DNA of 64,000 bases, from positions 186,001 to 250,000 of the forward strand of contig JAHLKT010000003.1 in NCBI GenBank assembly GCA_020444545.1, given 5' to 3'. The DNA comes from Desulfarculaceae bacterium. GTDB taxonomy: Bacteria > Desulfobacterota > Desulfarculia > Desulfarculales > Desulfarculaceae. Below are positions 53,024 through 61,840 of this stretch, one piece after another (position 1 is the first letter of the stretch; each line of letters starts with the position of its first letter). The notes under the pieces are model-generated. The model saw only the letters and a list, made by a program, of their open reading frames with translations. It was not told the DNA's origin and made no database searches. The translations under genes and the position numbers were made by a program.

Positions 53024-54684
53024 CACACCGCCTCCCCCTGCCCCTGATCCCGGGCGGCCAGGTTCCTCAGCTCATAAAGAATGTCGGTCACTCGGACTCC
53101 CATGGGGCAGGCCTCCTGGCAGCGGTAGCAGGTGAGGCAATGCCAGGTCATGCGCGCGCCCATGGCCTCCTGGGCCATGCCAAGGCCCAGGCTGTGCATG
53201 ATCTGGTGGGGCAAGAGGTCCAGGGCCTTCATGGGCTCCTCGTGCTGGGCCACCACCGGGCAGGCCACGCTGCAAGTGGTGCAGCAGTAGCAGGCGCGGA
53301 AGGTGTCGGCCTGGGCCGAATGCAACAGCCCCTGCTGAAAGCCGTTGGCCTTGGGCACCACGGGCTCTTGGCTTCGCTGGGCCTCGGCCTGGGCGTGGGC
53401 CTGGCTGCCCACCGCCAGGGTGGTGGGGCCCAGGCCCAGGGCGGCTAGCTCCTCCTTGAGGGCCAGCCAGAGGTCTTGCAGATCGATGCCCACCGGGCAC
53501 AGGCGGGTGCAGCGCAGGCAGCTGGTGCAGATGTAGGCCCCCTGGCGCGTGGCCTGGGCCGCCTCGGACTCGGGGCGCGGCCTTTGGACCAGGGCTTTGA
53601 GGGCGGCCAGCTTTTCCGAGGGCAGCAGGGCCAGGTTGGGCACGTGGCGCAGGGCCGGGGCCACCGAGCAATGGGCCGAGCAAGCCCCGCAACGGGTGCA
53701 CACGTCCAGCTCCAAGGCCCGGAGCAGGGCCAGGGAGGCGGGGCTCAGGGACTCGCGGGGCCGGCCCGCCCGGGCCATGAGCAGCAGGGGCCCGGTGAAC
53801 AGGTGCAAAAACTTGGTAAAAGGCAACAGAGCCAGGGCCAAGAAGGCGGCCAGATAGTGCAGGTGCCACAGCGCCTGCTCGGCCAAGGCGCCGCCACCCA
53901 GGCGGGCCAGGGGGGCCAAGGCCCGCGACAGGGGCCAGGACGCAAAGGCCCATTGGGGCCGGGCGTGGCAATCCAGGCAGCTCTCGGCGTTGAGCTCCTC
54001 GCCCCGCGCCATCAGCTCCGGGGTGGGCGCCGCCTGGCCGGAGGGGAAGACCACGCCGTAATGCTCTTGCCAATAGACGGCCAGGGCCCGGCGGTCCGGG
54101 GCCTCATCCAGCAGGCCGTATTCCTCCACCATGCGCTGGTAGCTGGCCGCCGAGGTGATCTTCAGCCCTTGCAGGCCAAAGCCGGAGAGCACCAGCAAGG
54201 CCAACAGCCCCAGGGCCAGGCGGTCCGGCCAGCGGGTGACCCGCCCCAACAGGGGCAGCTTGCGGCGGCGGAAGATCACCAGGGCCACCCCGGCCAGGAG
54301 CATGAGCCCACCCAGGTCGCGCAGGAACAGCCAGGGGTTCAGGGTGGCGGTGAAGTCGGGGATGAGCACGGGGCCCAGGGCGTGCAAAAAGATCAGGCCC
54401 ATCATGCCCCAGAACATGAGCAAGTGGGCGATCCAGGCCAGGGGGCTGTGGGTCCGGGAGCGGGCCTGGAACAGGCCGTCCCTGACCAGGGCCCAGAGCA
54501 TGGCCCCGCCCCGGCGGCTGAGCAGGGCGCGGCCGAATCCCCCGGCTCCGGCCCGCAGGCGGCGCAGGGGCGGAATGTCCCGGCAGGCGGGCCCGATGTC
54601 GATGCGCGGCCAGGACCAGAGTTTGTAGGCCAGGCCCAGCAGCAGGGCGGCCAAGGAGAGGTGAAGGCTCCAGGTGAACAACAT
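53023..54684 (-). CDS. Fused cytochrome-b-like membrane and double HdrC-like Fe-S protein
   Basis: The 553-residue protein from ATG 54684 starts with a membrane part of about five or six helices of NarI/HdrE type (His in WIAHLLMFWGMM, LHALG, WHLHYLA). A c-type heme motif CLDCH (residues 236-240) lies in a loop between helices. Four four-Cys Fe-S motifs follow: CTRCGACSAHC (329), CTSCLRCTRLCP (386), CYCCTTCSVACP (465) and CLTCYRCQEACP (516), that is, two HdrC-like modules. Electron transfer between membrane quinone and HdrB is the likely role. HdrB overlaps the stop. Confidence 0.85.
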   Translation of the reverse strand: MLFTWSLHLSLAALLLGLAYKLWSWPRIDIGPACRDIPPLRRLRAGAGGFGRALLSRRGGAMLWALVRDGLFQARSRTHSPLAWIAHLLMFWGMMGLIFLHALGPVLIPDFTATLNPWLFLRDLGGLMLLAGVALVIFRRRKLPLLGRVTRWPDRLALGLLALLVLSGFGLQGLKITSAASYQRMVEEYGLLDEAPDRRALAVYWQEHYGVVFPSGQAAPTPELMARGEELNAESCLDCHARPQWAFASWPLSRALAPLARLGGGALAEQALWHLHYLAAFLALALLPFTKFLHLFTGPLLLMARAGRPRESLSPASLALLRALELDVCTRCGACSAHCSVAPALRHVPNLALLPSEKLAALKALVQRPRPESEAAQATRQGAYICTSCLRCTRLCPVGIDLQDLWLALKEELAALGLGPTTLAVGSQAHAQAEAQRSQEPVVPKANGFQQGLLHSAQADTFRACYCCTTCSVACPVVAQHEEPMKALDLLPHQIMHSLGLGMAQEAMGARMTWHCLTCYRCQEACPMGVRVTDILYELRNLAARDQGQGEAV

Positions 54685-54788
54685 CCGAATGCTTACTCCG
54701 TGCCGAACTGGGTGGCTGGTGCCCCACGGGGCGGCCTGGCCATCGGGGACGGCGCGGGGCCACATACACCACCGCGCCGCTAGGTTTT

Positions 54789-54816
54789 AATATATCACGA
54801 ACGCACAACCAGACAA
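54789..54816 (-). promoter_or_regulatory. Possible sigma-70 promoter of the HdrC-like/HdrB operon
   Basis: On the minus strand TTGTCT (54816-54811) is followed 16 bases later by TATATT (54794-54789). The gene starts about 100 bases downstream. It faces the DJ-1 promoter. Confidence 0.5.
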
Positions 54817-54827
54817 GCCCCGGCAGC

Positions 54828-54856
54828 TTGACTGGGGCGGCGGCTGCCTTTTTAAT
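54828..54856 (+). promoter_or_regulatory. Sigma-70 promoter of the DJ-1-like gene
   Basis: TTGACT (54828-54833) and TTTAAT (54851-54856) are 17 bases apart, five of six bases matching in each box. The start codon is about 50 bases downstream. Confidence 0.7.
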
Positions 54857-54906
54857 GGAACAAAAGGCCGCCCCTTTTCATTTTCCACGACCATGAGGAG
54901 AGAGAA

Positions 54907-55422
54907 ATGCCTCTTGACGGCAAAAGCATCGCGGTGCTTATCGAGGATTTGTTCAATGAATTCGAGCTAATCTACCCCTTCTACCGCCTGCAGGAGGCCG
55001 GGGCCAAAGTCACGGTGGTGGGCACCCAGGGGCAGCACACCTATCACGCCAAGAGCGGCCTGGGCTTTGCCAGCCACAAGGGCATCGGCGAGGTGAGCGC
55101 GGCCGAGTTCGACGGCCTGGTGATCCCTGGCGGCTACGCCCCGGACTTCATGCGCCGCCATACGGCCACGGTGCAGCTGGTCAAGGACATCTTCGGCGCG
55201 GGCAAGCCGGTGGGCACCATCTGCCACGCGGGCTGGATGCTGGCCTCGGCCGAGGTGGTGAGCGGCAAGCGCTGCACCAGCTTCTTCGGCATCAAGGACG
55301 ACCTGATCCACGCCGGGGCCGACTGGGAAGACGCCGAGGTGGTGGTGGACGGCAACTTGATAACCAGCCGCACTCCGGACGACCTGCCCGCCTTTATGAA
55401 GGCCTTCATCGCGGCGTTCTAG
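54907..55422 (+). CDS. DJ-1/PfpI-family protein
   Basis: This 171-residue class I glutaminase-like protein has the nucleophile elbow PVGTICHAGWMLASA (Cys about residue 106) and the upstream Glu/Asp site (IEDLFNEFELI). Close relatives are PfpI-type proteins with peptidase, deglycase or stress functions, which the sequence cannot decide. A strong GAGGAGAGAGAA site precedes the ATG. A BASS-type transporter gene starts 16 bases after it. Confidence 0.88.
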   Translation: MPLDGKSIAVLIEDLFNEFELIYPFYRLQEAGAKVTVVGTQGQHTYHAKSGLGFASHKGIGEVSAAEFDGLVIPGGYAPDFMRRHTATVQLVKDIFGAGKPVGTICHAGWMLASAEVVSGKRCTSFFGIKDDLIHAGADWEDAEVVVDGNLITSRTPDDLPAFMKAFIAAF

Positions 55423-55438
55423 GCTGGGCCGGACCGTC

Positions 55439-56371
55439 TTGCCTCTGCCCATCCCCCAGCGGTTGCAGCGCAGCCAGGAGTTTCTTCTGGCCTGCGCCGT
55501 GGCCCTGGGCCTCGCCCTGCCCCAGCCCGCCGAACTGCTGCGCACGGTCATGCTGCCCGCCCTGGGCGGCATCCTTTTCTTTTCGTTTTTGGCCGCGCCC
55601 GGGGACATCTTCACCCGGCCCCGCCTGCTCTTGCACGCGGGGCTCCAGGCGGTGTTGCTGAGCTTCGTGCTATTGGGCGGGTGCATCCTGGGCCTGAGCC
55701 AGCTTCTGTTCAGCGATCCCCACTTTCGCACCGGGTACGTCTTTTTGGCCGCCGCGCCCCCGGCCAGCGCGGTCTTCGCGGTCACCTACTCCCTCAGGAG
55801 AGAGGCGGACCACGCCCTGCGCGCGGTGCTGGGGGCTTATCTGGCTTCCCTGATCATCACCCCCCTGCTGATTCTGTTTTTCCTGGACCAGCGTTTGGCC
55901 CTGGAGCCCCTGGCGGTGTTCGGGCGGGTGGCCCTGGTGATCCTGTTGCCCCTGGCCGCCTCGCGGGCGGCCCATGGCCTGGGCTGGCAGGCCCGGCTGG
56001 ACCCCATCAAGGGCAAGGCCATAAAATGGCTGTTCTTTTTGGTGTTTTTCATCCTGGCTGGGGTGAACCGGGGAGTGCTGCTCCACGAGCTACTCCTGTT
56101 GTGGCGTTCGGCCCTATTGGCCACGGGCTGTTTCCTGGGCCTGGGCGGGACGGTGTTCCTGCTTAACCGCAAGATGGGGGCCGGACCGGCGCGCGTTGCG
56201 GTGCGCACCCTGCTGGCCACCTGCAAGAACACCGGCCTGGCCGGCGGCCTGGCCCTCAGCCTGGCCGGGGCGCGGGTGGCCGCGCCCAGCGTGGTGGCGG
56301 TGGTGTTCATGCTGGCCTTCCTGGCCCTCATGAAGCTATATCTCCGCCGCCATGGCCGCCAGCCGGCCTGA
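55439..56371 (+). CDS. Sodium/bile-acid symporter-like (BASS) membrane transporter
   Basis: The 310-residue membrane protein has about ten hydrophobic segments and resembles the BASS/arsenite-transporter superfamily (GYVFLAAAPPASAVFAVTYSLRREADHALRAVLGAYLASLIITPLL). A clear family-specific signature is not seen, so substrate is unknown. The start is a TTG after the DJ-1 stop, with a weak site (GGGCCGGA). It is probably co-transcribed with the DJ-1-like gene. Confidence 0.7.
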   Translation: MPLPIPQRLQRSQEFLLACAVALGLALPQPAELLRTVMLPALGGILFFSFLAAPGDIFTRPRLLLHAGLQAVLLSFVLLGGCILGLSQLLFSDPHFRTGYVFLAAAPPASAVFAVTYSLRREADHALRAVLGAYLASLIITPLLILFFLDQRLALEPLAVFGRVALVILLPLAASRAAHGLGWQARLDPIKGKAIKWLFFLVFFILAGVNRGVLLHELLLLWRSALLATGCFLGLGGTVFLLNRKMGAGPARVAVRTLLATCKNTGLAGGLALSLAGARVAAPSVVAVVFMLAFLALMKLYLRRHGRQPA

Positions 56372-56395
56372 GGCTCGTGTGTTAGAGTTGCGGCC

Positions 56396-57313
56396 ATGAC
56401 CGCGCCCTACCTATCGCTGGCCCCCTTGGTGCCCTGGAAGCAGCTGCCCCGCCCCCTGGATTGGACCGGGCTCTTTGGGCGGGAGGCGCCCCTGGAGCTG
56501 GAGATCGGCTGCGGCAACGGCGAGGTCTTGGTGCGCCGCGCCCTGGCTAAGCCGGGGGTGAACCTGGTGGGCCTGGACCACGACTGGCCCTCGGCCCGGC
56601 GGGCGCTACGGCGCATCAACCTGGCCGGGGTGCTCAACGCGCGCATCTTGCAGACCGAGGCCCGCCTGGGCCTGGAGCGGCTGTTCGTGGAGAACTGCCT
56701 CTCTCGGGCCTGGTGCTTTTTCCCCCGGCCCTGGCCCAAGCCCCGCCACGAGCCGCGCCGTCTGCTCTCGCGCCGCTTCTTGCGCCTGCTTTGCAGCCGC
56801 CTGGCCCTGGGCGCGGCCTGCACCATGGTCACCGACCACCGGCCCTATCTGGAGTGGTCCCTGGCCCAGGCCAAAGACACCGGCCTGGCCGCGAGCTGGC
56901 AGGAGCGGCCGCCCGGCCTGGACAGCAAGTACGAGCGCAAGTGGCAGGGCGAAGGGCAGGAGGTATTCTATGAGCTCACCCTGGTCAAACGGGAGCACGT
57001 GGCCTGGCCCGTGCCCGAGGAGCCCGAGTTGCACTACCCCCTGATCGCCAAGCTGGACCCAGCGCGCCTGGAGACCTTCGAGCACTGGGGAGAGACCCCG
57101 GTGCTGTGCAAGGACGTGCTCTTCGACGCGGCCTCGGGCCGGGGCATGCTGCGCATGGTGGTCTTGGAAGACGGCCTGGAGCAGGCCTTTTATCTGGAGC
57201 TCTTGCCCAGCGAAGGCGGCCACATCCTGCGCCCCGCGCCGGGCTGCGGGGTGCTGCCTTCCTTGGGGGTGCTGGCGGCCATGGAGATGGTGGCCGCGCG
57301 GCTGGAGCGCTAG
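56396..57313 (+). CDS. trmB: tRNA (guanine-N7-)-methyltransferase TrmB-like, C-terminally extended
   Basis: This SAM-dependent enzyme methylates G46 of tRNA. The first ~200 of 305 residues match TrmB: LELEIGCGNGEVLVRRAL (SAM site), VGLDHDWPSARRALRR, FFPRPWPKPRHEPRRLL and SKYERKWQGEGQEVFYEL. The central motif is FPRPWPK where the family has FPDPWPK. A C-terminal extension of about 100 residues is unrecognised. The stop overlaps that of truD on the other strand (CTAG). Confidence 0.85.
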   Translation: MTAPYLSLAPLVPWKQLPRPLDWTGLFGREAPLELEIGCGNGEVLVRRALAKPGVNLVGLDHDWPSARRALRRINLAGVLNARILQTEARLGLERLFVENCLSRAWCFFPRPWPKPRHEPRRLLSRRFLRLLCSRLALGAACTMVTDHRPYLEWSLAQAKDTGLAASWQERPPGLDSKYERKWQGEGQEVFYELTLVKREHVAWPVPEEPELHYPLIAKLDPARLETFEHWGETPVLCKDVLFDAASGRGMLRMVVLEDGLEQAFYLELLPSEGGHILRPAPGCGVLPSLGVLAAMEMVAARLER

Positions 57314-58371
57314 TCCTCGCCCGGCAGGGCGGCCTCGTTCTTCATGAACTCGCGCATCACCACCGTGGCGTAAGAGCCCTTGGGCAGGCTGAAGGAGAAG
57401 CTTAGGCCCTGGGGCGCGGGCTCGATGGCCAGGTCTTCCAGCAGCAGGCGGGCCACGCGGCGCGAGCCCATGAGCCGCGCTTTTTTCAGATCCCCCTCGC
57501 TCACCTCCTCGTCGGCCAGGACCTCCCGTTCATAAGAAGCGGCCGGCTCGTTGGGCCAGCGCATCTTCTTGCCGAACATGGGTCCGGTGTAGGTGATGGC
57601 CCCCGCGTCCAGGCGGGGCTGCTCCACGGCCAGATCCTCGGCGGTGAACATGCCGCCGGTGTCGGTCTTCTTGGCCAGGTCGCCCTTGATGAGCTTGGCG
57701 AACTCACCGCGCACCAGGCGGCGGGTGAGCCAGGCGTTGAACAGGGCCGATTGCCAGGCGCTCAAGAGCAGCTTGCGCAGCCACTTGTCGCGCGGGCCCC
57801 GGCCCAGCAGGGCCGCCCGGCCCTGGATGGCATTGTCGCCGTCCATGCCGAAGCGCTGCGCGCCGTAGAAGTTGGCCACCCCGCGCTCGGCCAAGGCGGC
57901 GGCCACCGCCTGGGCGGGCTCCAGGGCCGTTGGTTCCACCCCGCTGAGTAGCAGGGTGAAGCGGTTGCCCAGCAAATGGCCGGTCTTGAGCTTGTTGGGG
58001 TGTGGCGCGGCCTCCAACACCTCCAGGCCCAGCTCGCCGCTCACCCGTTTGGCCGCCTCATCCGGCGCGATGCCGGTGAGCGGCAGGGAGAAATACTGCA
58101 CCGCGCGGGCCTGCTTGTCCTTGAGCCCGGCAAAGCCCACCTCGCCGCGCTGCAGGCCGAAGAGGCGGGCCAAACCGTCGGCCACCTGGCGGGTGGTCAT
58201 GCCCTCGCGGGCCAGGCGCAAATAGAGATGCCCGCCCACGCCCTCGGGCAGATACAGGGGAATCTCCTCCACCACGAAATGGTCGGGCGAGGCCTTGAGC
58301 GCGCCGCCGGTGCCGGGCAGCTCCGGGGTGATGAAAGGCAGGGCCGTTTGCCGGCTGGGCAGCTCGCTCAT
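57310..58371 (-). CDS. truD: tRNA pseudouridine(13) synthase TruD
   Basis: TruD isomerises U13 of tRNA(Glu). The 353-residue protein from ATG 58371 has the catalytic Asp in GFAGLKDKQARAVQYFSL, the family element FYGAQRFGMDGDNAIQGRAALL, GNRFTLLLSG, and the C-terminal LPKGSYATVVMREFMK. Its ATG overlaps the photolyase stop (ATGA). A longer frame reaching 58956 lies inside the photolyase gene. Confidence 0.95.
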   Translation of the reverse strand: MSELPSRQTALPFITPELPGTGGALKASPDHFVVEEIPLYLPEGVGGHLYLRLAREGMTTRQVADGLARLFGLQRGEVGFAGLKDKQARAVQYFSLPLTGIAPDEAAKRVSGELGLEVLEAAPHPNKLKTGHLLGNRFTLLLSGVEPTALEPAQAVAAALAERGVANFYGAQRFGMDGDNAIQGRAALLGRGPRDKWLRKLLLSAWQSALFNAWLTRRLVRGEFAKLIKGDLAKKTDTGGMFTAEDLAVEQPRLDAGAITYTGPMFGKKMRWPNEPAASYEREVLADEEVSEGDLKKARLMGSRRVARLLLEDLAIEPAPQGLSFSFSLPKGSYATVVMREFMKNEAALPGED

Positions 58372-59840
58372 GCGCCGCGCTTCCCGTTGTAGCGGGCCAT
58401 GTATTCCTTGAGCCTGAGCTTGGCGCGGGCGCTGCGGCTGGTCATGCAGCGCACCTTGCCGAACACCGGCCGCTGGGGCCAGGGATGGTCGAAGCGGCCC
58501 AGCACCCAGAAGATGCCGCCGATGCTGTTGGGGTCGCGGCCGTCCAGGGCGTAGCGGTCGTTCAGCTCCAGCATGGCTCCCAGGGCCTGCTTGGCCGAGG
58601 AGCTCCAGGCCAGGATGTTCTTGCCCCAGAGCATGCGCAGGTAGTTGTGAATGGCGCCCTCGGTGAGAAGCTGACGCTGCGAGGCGTTCCACAGGGTGTC
58701 GTGGGTCTCGGCCCGGCGCAGCCAGTCGCGGCCGTAGACGTAGGCGCGCTCGTCCTCGGCGTGCTCGGCCAGGGTTTCGCGGGCCCAATCGGGCAAGGAC
58801 TCGTACTGGTCGTAGTCCGAGCGGAAGCGGCAGAAGGTGTAGCACAGCTCCCGCCAGGTGATGAGCTGGTCCAGAAAGGCCTCGGCCCCAGGGCTCATGC
58901 CCCACCAGCCTTCGCGGCGGCCTCCCGCGCCCTTGCCCAGGCGGGCGGGCGACCACTCTTCATGCTCGGCCACGGCCAGGAAAATTTCGTGGGCCGAGAT
59001 GTGGCCGAAGTGCAGATAAGGGCTCAGGTGGCTGGTGCCGTGGAAGGAGTCGGGCTGGCGGCATTCCTCGGGGTAGTCGGCCAGGCCCTCGGCCACGAAG
59101 CGCTTCAAATGGCGCAGGGCCTGGGGATGGCCACCCTTGGCCGGGGCCGGGGGCACGCCATGGTCGATGGGCAGGCGGGCCAGGGCCTCGGGCTTGGCCG
59201 CCAGCAGGGCGGCGGTGGCCGCGGGCCACTTCTTGCTTATCTCCCCGGCCAGGCGGCCCGCGCCGGGCAGCTCCCCGGCCAGGGGGTCGGCCTGGGGCGG
59301 CTCGGCCAGGTGCACCGGCAGCAGGCGCTGCAACAGGCTGCGAAAGGCGCGGGCCGTGGCGTGGTCCCCGCCCGCCGCGCACAGGGGCAACAGGCCGCAA
59401 GAGTCCACCGCCTCCAGGCGCACCTTGAGCTTGGCCCCGGCGGCCGCCACCATGCGGGGCAAAAAGAACGAGGGGAAATCATCGGTGACCACCAGGCAGG
59501 CCTTGGCGGCCATAGCGGCCAACAGCCCCTTGCCCTGGCCCTTGGCCCGCTCCACGTAGGGGTGGTAGCGCACCCCCTTGGCCTTGAAGGCCTTCTGGTT
59601 GGCGGCCATGCCTTGCAGCACAAAGGCGTGCAGCCGGTCGCTGGCATAGGGGTAGTCGCAGCGCAGGGCCTCCAGCACCACCAACGGCTTGCCCAGGCGG
59701 CGGGACTCGGCGGCCGCGCGCTCCAGGGCATAGTTGTAGTTGGTCCGGCGGGTGGCGATCATCCAATAGAGGACATAGTTGCCTGCTGAATTAACTGGGC
59801 GGTCGTTGACCGCTCTGATGCGCACACTCTTTACGGGCAC
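58368..59840 (-). CDS. Class II deoxyribodipyrimidine photolyase
   Basis: This FAD-dependent enzyme repairs cyclobutane pyrimidine dimers with light. The 490-residue protein has the N-terminal alpha/beta antenna-type domain (ATRRTNYNYALERAAAESRRLGKPLVVLEAL) and the class II C-terminal FAD domain, with HNYLRMLWGKNILAWSS, LNDRYALDGRDPNSIGGI and DHPWPQRPVFGKVRCM. GTG 59840 has GGAGG 6-7 bases upstream and is preferred to the ATG at 59930. It overlaps truD by 4 bases. It is divergent from the TudS-like gene. Confidence 0.92.
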   Translation of the reverse strand: MPVKSVRIRAVNDRPVNSAGNYVLYWMIATRRTNYNYALERAAAESRRLGKPLVVLEALRCDYPYASDRLHAFVLQGMAANQKAFKAKGVRYHPYVERAKGQGKGLLAAMAAKACLVVTDDFPSFFLPRMVAAAGAKLKVRLEAVDSCGLLPLCAAGGDHATARAFRSLLQRLLPVHLAEPPQADPLAGELPGAGRLAGEISKKWPAATAALLAAKPEALARLPIDHGVPPAPAKGGHPQALRHLKRFVAEGLADYPEECRQPDSFHGTSHLSPYLHFGHISAHEIFLAVAEHEEWSPARLGKGAGGRREGWWGMSPGAEAFLDQLITWRELCYTFCRFRSDYDQYESLPDWARETLAEHAEDERAYVYGRDWLRRAETHDTLWNASQRQLLTEGAIHNYLRMLWGKNILAWSSSAKQALGAMLELNDRYALDGRDPNSIGGIFWVLGRFDHPWPQRPVFGKVRCMTSRSARAKLRLKEYMARYNGKRGA

Positions 59841-59944
59841 AGCTTCCTCCAATGGGCCCAAGCTTATGACAGGCGGGCGCCCCCAGGCAAGGGCGTTGAC
59901 ACCGGGAAAGGCATCCCGGGAAAATGACACAAAGGGAGGTGTTT

Positions 59945-60913
59945 ATGGGGGAATTTGCCCGTCCCCTGGTGGTGGCCAGCCGCTGCCTGGGTTTTGCGCC
60001 CTGCCGCTGGAACGGCGAGGCGGTGCACGAGGAATTCGTGGACAAGCTGGGCCCCTTTGTCACCTGGCGCCCGGTGTGCCCGGAGGTGGAGATCGGCCTG
60101 GGGGTGCCGCGCGATCCGGTGCGGGTGGTGGAAGCTAAGGGCTGCGCCCGCCTGGTGCAGCCGGCCACGGGCCGCGACTGCACCCCGGAGATGGAGGCCT
60201 TTGTGCGGGGCTATCTGGACGCCCTGCCCCCGGTGGACGGGTTCCTCCTGAAAAGCCGCTCGCCCTCCTGCGGGCCTCTGGACGTGAAGATATACTCCAG
60301 CCCCAAGCCCGGGGCCTCCTCCCGGCGGGGGGGCGGGTTCTTCGGCGGGGCGGTGGCCGAGCGCTTCCCCGGCCTGGCCGTGGAGCACGAAGGGCGGCTG
60401 AACAACTTCATCTTGCGCGAACGCTGGCTGACCCGGCTGTTCACCCTGGCCGAGTTCCGCGCCCTGCCCCGGAACCGGGGCCTGGGGCCCCTGGTGGCCT
60501 TTCACAGCCGCCACAAGCTCTTATTGATGGCCTACAACCAGCGCCGCTTGCGCCTCATGGGGCCCATGGTGGCCAACCCGGACCAGCGCCCGGCGGCACA
60601 GGTGTGGGCCGCCTACGGCCAGGAGCTGGGCCTGGCCCTGGCCCGCTCGCCCTCGGCCGGGGCGGTGATCAACGTGCTCATGCACGCGGAGGGCTATTTC
60701 AAGAAGCAACTCAACCCGCGGGAGAAGAAGCTGTTCAGCGAGAGCCTGGAGGAGTACCGGGCCAGGAAGCTGCCCCTTTCGGCCCTGCTAACCCTGCTGC
60801 GCTCCTGGATCGCCCGCTTCGGCCAAGACTACCTGGCCGGGCAGAGCTTCTTCGCGCCCTATCCCCCGGAGCTCAGCGAGATCAGCGACTCGGGCAAGGG
60901 CCGGGACTACTAG
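59945..60913 (+). CDS. TudS-like (DUF523) plus DUF1722 protein, YbgA-type
   Basis: Two domains are fused in 322 residues. The N-terminal DUF523 part (about 1-150) has RCLGFAPCRWNG, WRPVCPEVEIGLGVPRDPVRV and KSRSPSCG, the Cys pattern of the [4Fe-4S] thiouracil desulfidase TudS. The C-terminal DUF1722 part (about 170-322) includes LVAFHSRHKLLLMAYNQ. E. coli YbgA has the same architecture and sits beside phrB. ATG 59945 has GGGAGG 6-7 bases upstream; ATG 59924 does not. Activity not shown by sequence. Confidence 0.88.
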   Translation: MGEFARPLVVASRCLGFAPCRWNGEAVHEEFVDKLGPFVTWRPVCPEVEIGLGVPRDPVRVVEAKGCARLVQPATGRDCTPEMEAFVRGYLDALPPVDGFLLKSRSPSCGPLDVKIYSSPKPGASSRRGGGFFGGAVAERFPGLAVEHEGRLNNFILRERWLTRLFTLAEFRALPRNRGLGPLVAFHSRHKLLLMAYNQRRLRLMGPMVANPDQRPAAQVWAAYGQELGLALARSPSAGAVINVLMHAEGYFKKQLNPREKKLFSESLEEYRARKLPLSALLTLLRSWIARFGQDYLAGQSFFAPYPPELSEISDSGKGRDY

Positions 60914-60917
60914 GCCC

Positions 60918-61712
60918 CTAGCGCCCCAGCCAGCGCTTCTGGATGGCCTTGATCTCCGCCGGGCTGATGGCGGCCACGCCCTGATTCAGGATATCCAGGA
61001 GCATGGCGTTGCCCTTTTGCACGGGCAGGCACATACGGCCGCCGTCCACCGCCGCGCCGCTGTGGCGCACCATGCCCTCCAGGTTGCGCTGCTTCAGGTA
61101 ATAGGCGGCCACCAGCTCGTCCATGACCATGGCCTGCACCTGGTCCTTGGCCAGCGCGTCCACCACCTCGGGATAGTTGGCAAAGGCCTTGGGGCTAAGG
61201 CCGTTGCGCTGGGCCAAGACCTGGCCCGAGTCGCCCTCCACCACCCCGACCTTGAGCTCCTTGAGCCCGGCCCAGCCCTGCACCTCGGGCTGGCCGGGGC
61301 CCACCCAGATGTAGGTGTTGATGGCGTAGTAGGGCTTGGTGAAATCGAAGGTCTTGCGCCGGGAAGGCAGGTCGAAGATGCCGGCCAGGGAGTCGAAGCG
61401 GCCGGATTTGAGGCCCTTGAGCTGCTCGGCGAAGCCCACGCACTCGAAGCTCACCGGCACGAATATCTTTTCAGAAAGCTTGCGCCAGAAGTCGATGGAC
61501 ATGCCCCGCACCTTGCCCTGGCCGTCCACGAAGCCGAAGGGCGGGTAATCCTTGAACGCGCCCACCTTGATGGGCCCGTGCTTTTTCACCCAGGCGCGCT
61601 GGGCCGGGGTCAGGGGGTCGCCACCGGCCAGGGAGGGCAGGGACCAGGCCAGGAGCAGGGCCAGGGCCGCGAAGGCCACGATGAGTTTCCGGAGGCTGCC
61701 TGATCCGCGCAT
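60918..61712 (-). CDS. Orphan extracellular solute-binding protein (family 3), second copy
   Basis: The 264-residue protein starts at ATG 61712 behind GGGAGA, with a signal peptide (about 1-28, PSLAGG). Body: IKVGAFKDYPPFGFVDGQGK, MSIDFWRKLSEKIF, LAGIFDLPSRRKTFDFTKPYY, VGVVEGDSGQV, MVMDELVAAYYLK. It matches the 47703-48497 protein in size and layout (GDSG, AVxMDxxV, conserved Cys differs), and no permease is near. Terminator-bounded on its upstream side. Confidence 0.86.
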   Translation of the reverse strand: MRGSGSLRKLIVAFAALALLLAWSLPSLAGGDPLTPAQRAWVKKHGPIKVGAFKDYPPFGFVDGQGKVRGMSIDFWRKLSEKIFVPVSFECVGFAEQLKGLKSGRFDSLAGIFDLPSRRKTFDFTKPYYAINTYIWVGPGQPEVQGWAGLKELKVGVVEGDSGQVLAQRNGLSPKAFANYPEVVDALAKDQVQAMVMDELVAAYYLKQRNLEGMVRHSGAAVDGGRMCLPVQKGNAMLLDILNQGVAAISPAEIKAIQKRWLGR

Positions 61713-61786
61713 GGGTTTCTCCCGGGTGACAGGGATGAAAAGTGTCGCTTTTTTAAAGAGTAGCACTCCGGTTGGATCGAGCCCAC

Positions 61787-61817
61787 AAAATCGCCCCGCC
61801 CGGAGTCCGGGCGGGGC
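61787..61817 (-). terminator. Rho-independent terminator after the cytochrome c3 gene
   Basis: An 11-bp perfect stem (61793-61803 with 61807-61817, loop of 3) is followed on the minus strand by GATTTT. It lies 24 bases beyond the cytochrome stop and ends the Tmc-like operon. Confidence 0.85.
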
Positions 61818-61840
61818 GCTGGCTGGCTAGCGGGAGGCGG

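Noticed and set aside
54834-54881. GGGGCGGC/GCCGCCCC pairing followed by TTTTCATTTT as a plus-strand terminator
   Set aside because: The loop of over 25 bases includes the DJ-1 promoter -10 box, and no plus-strand gene ends upstream.
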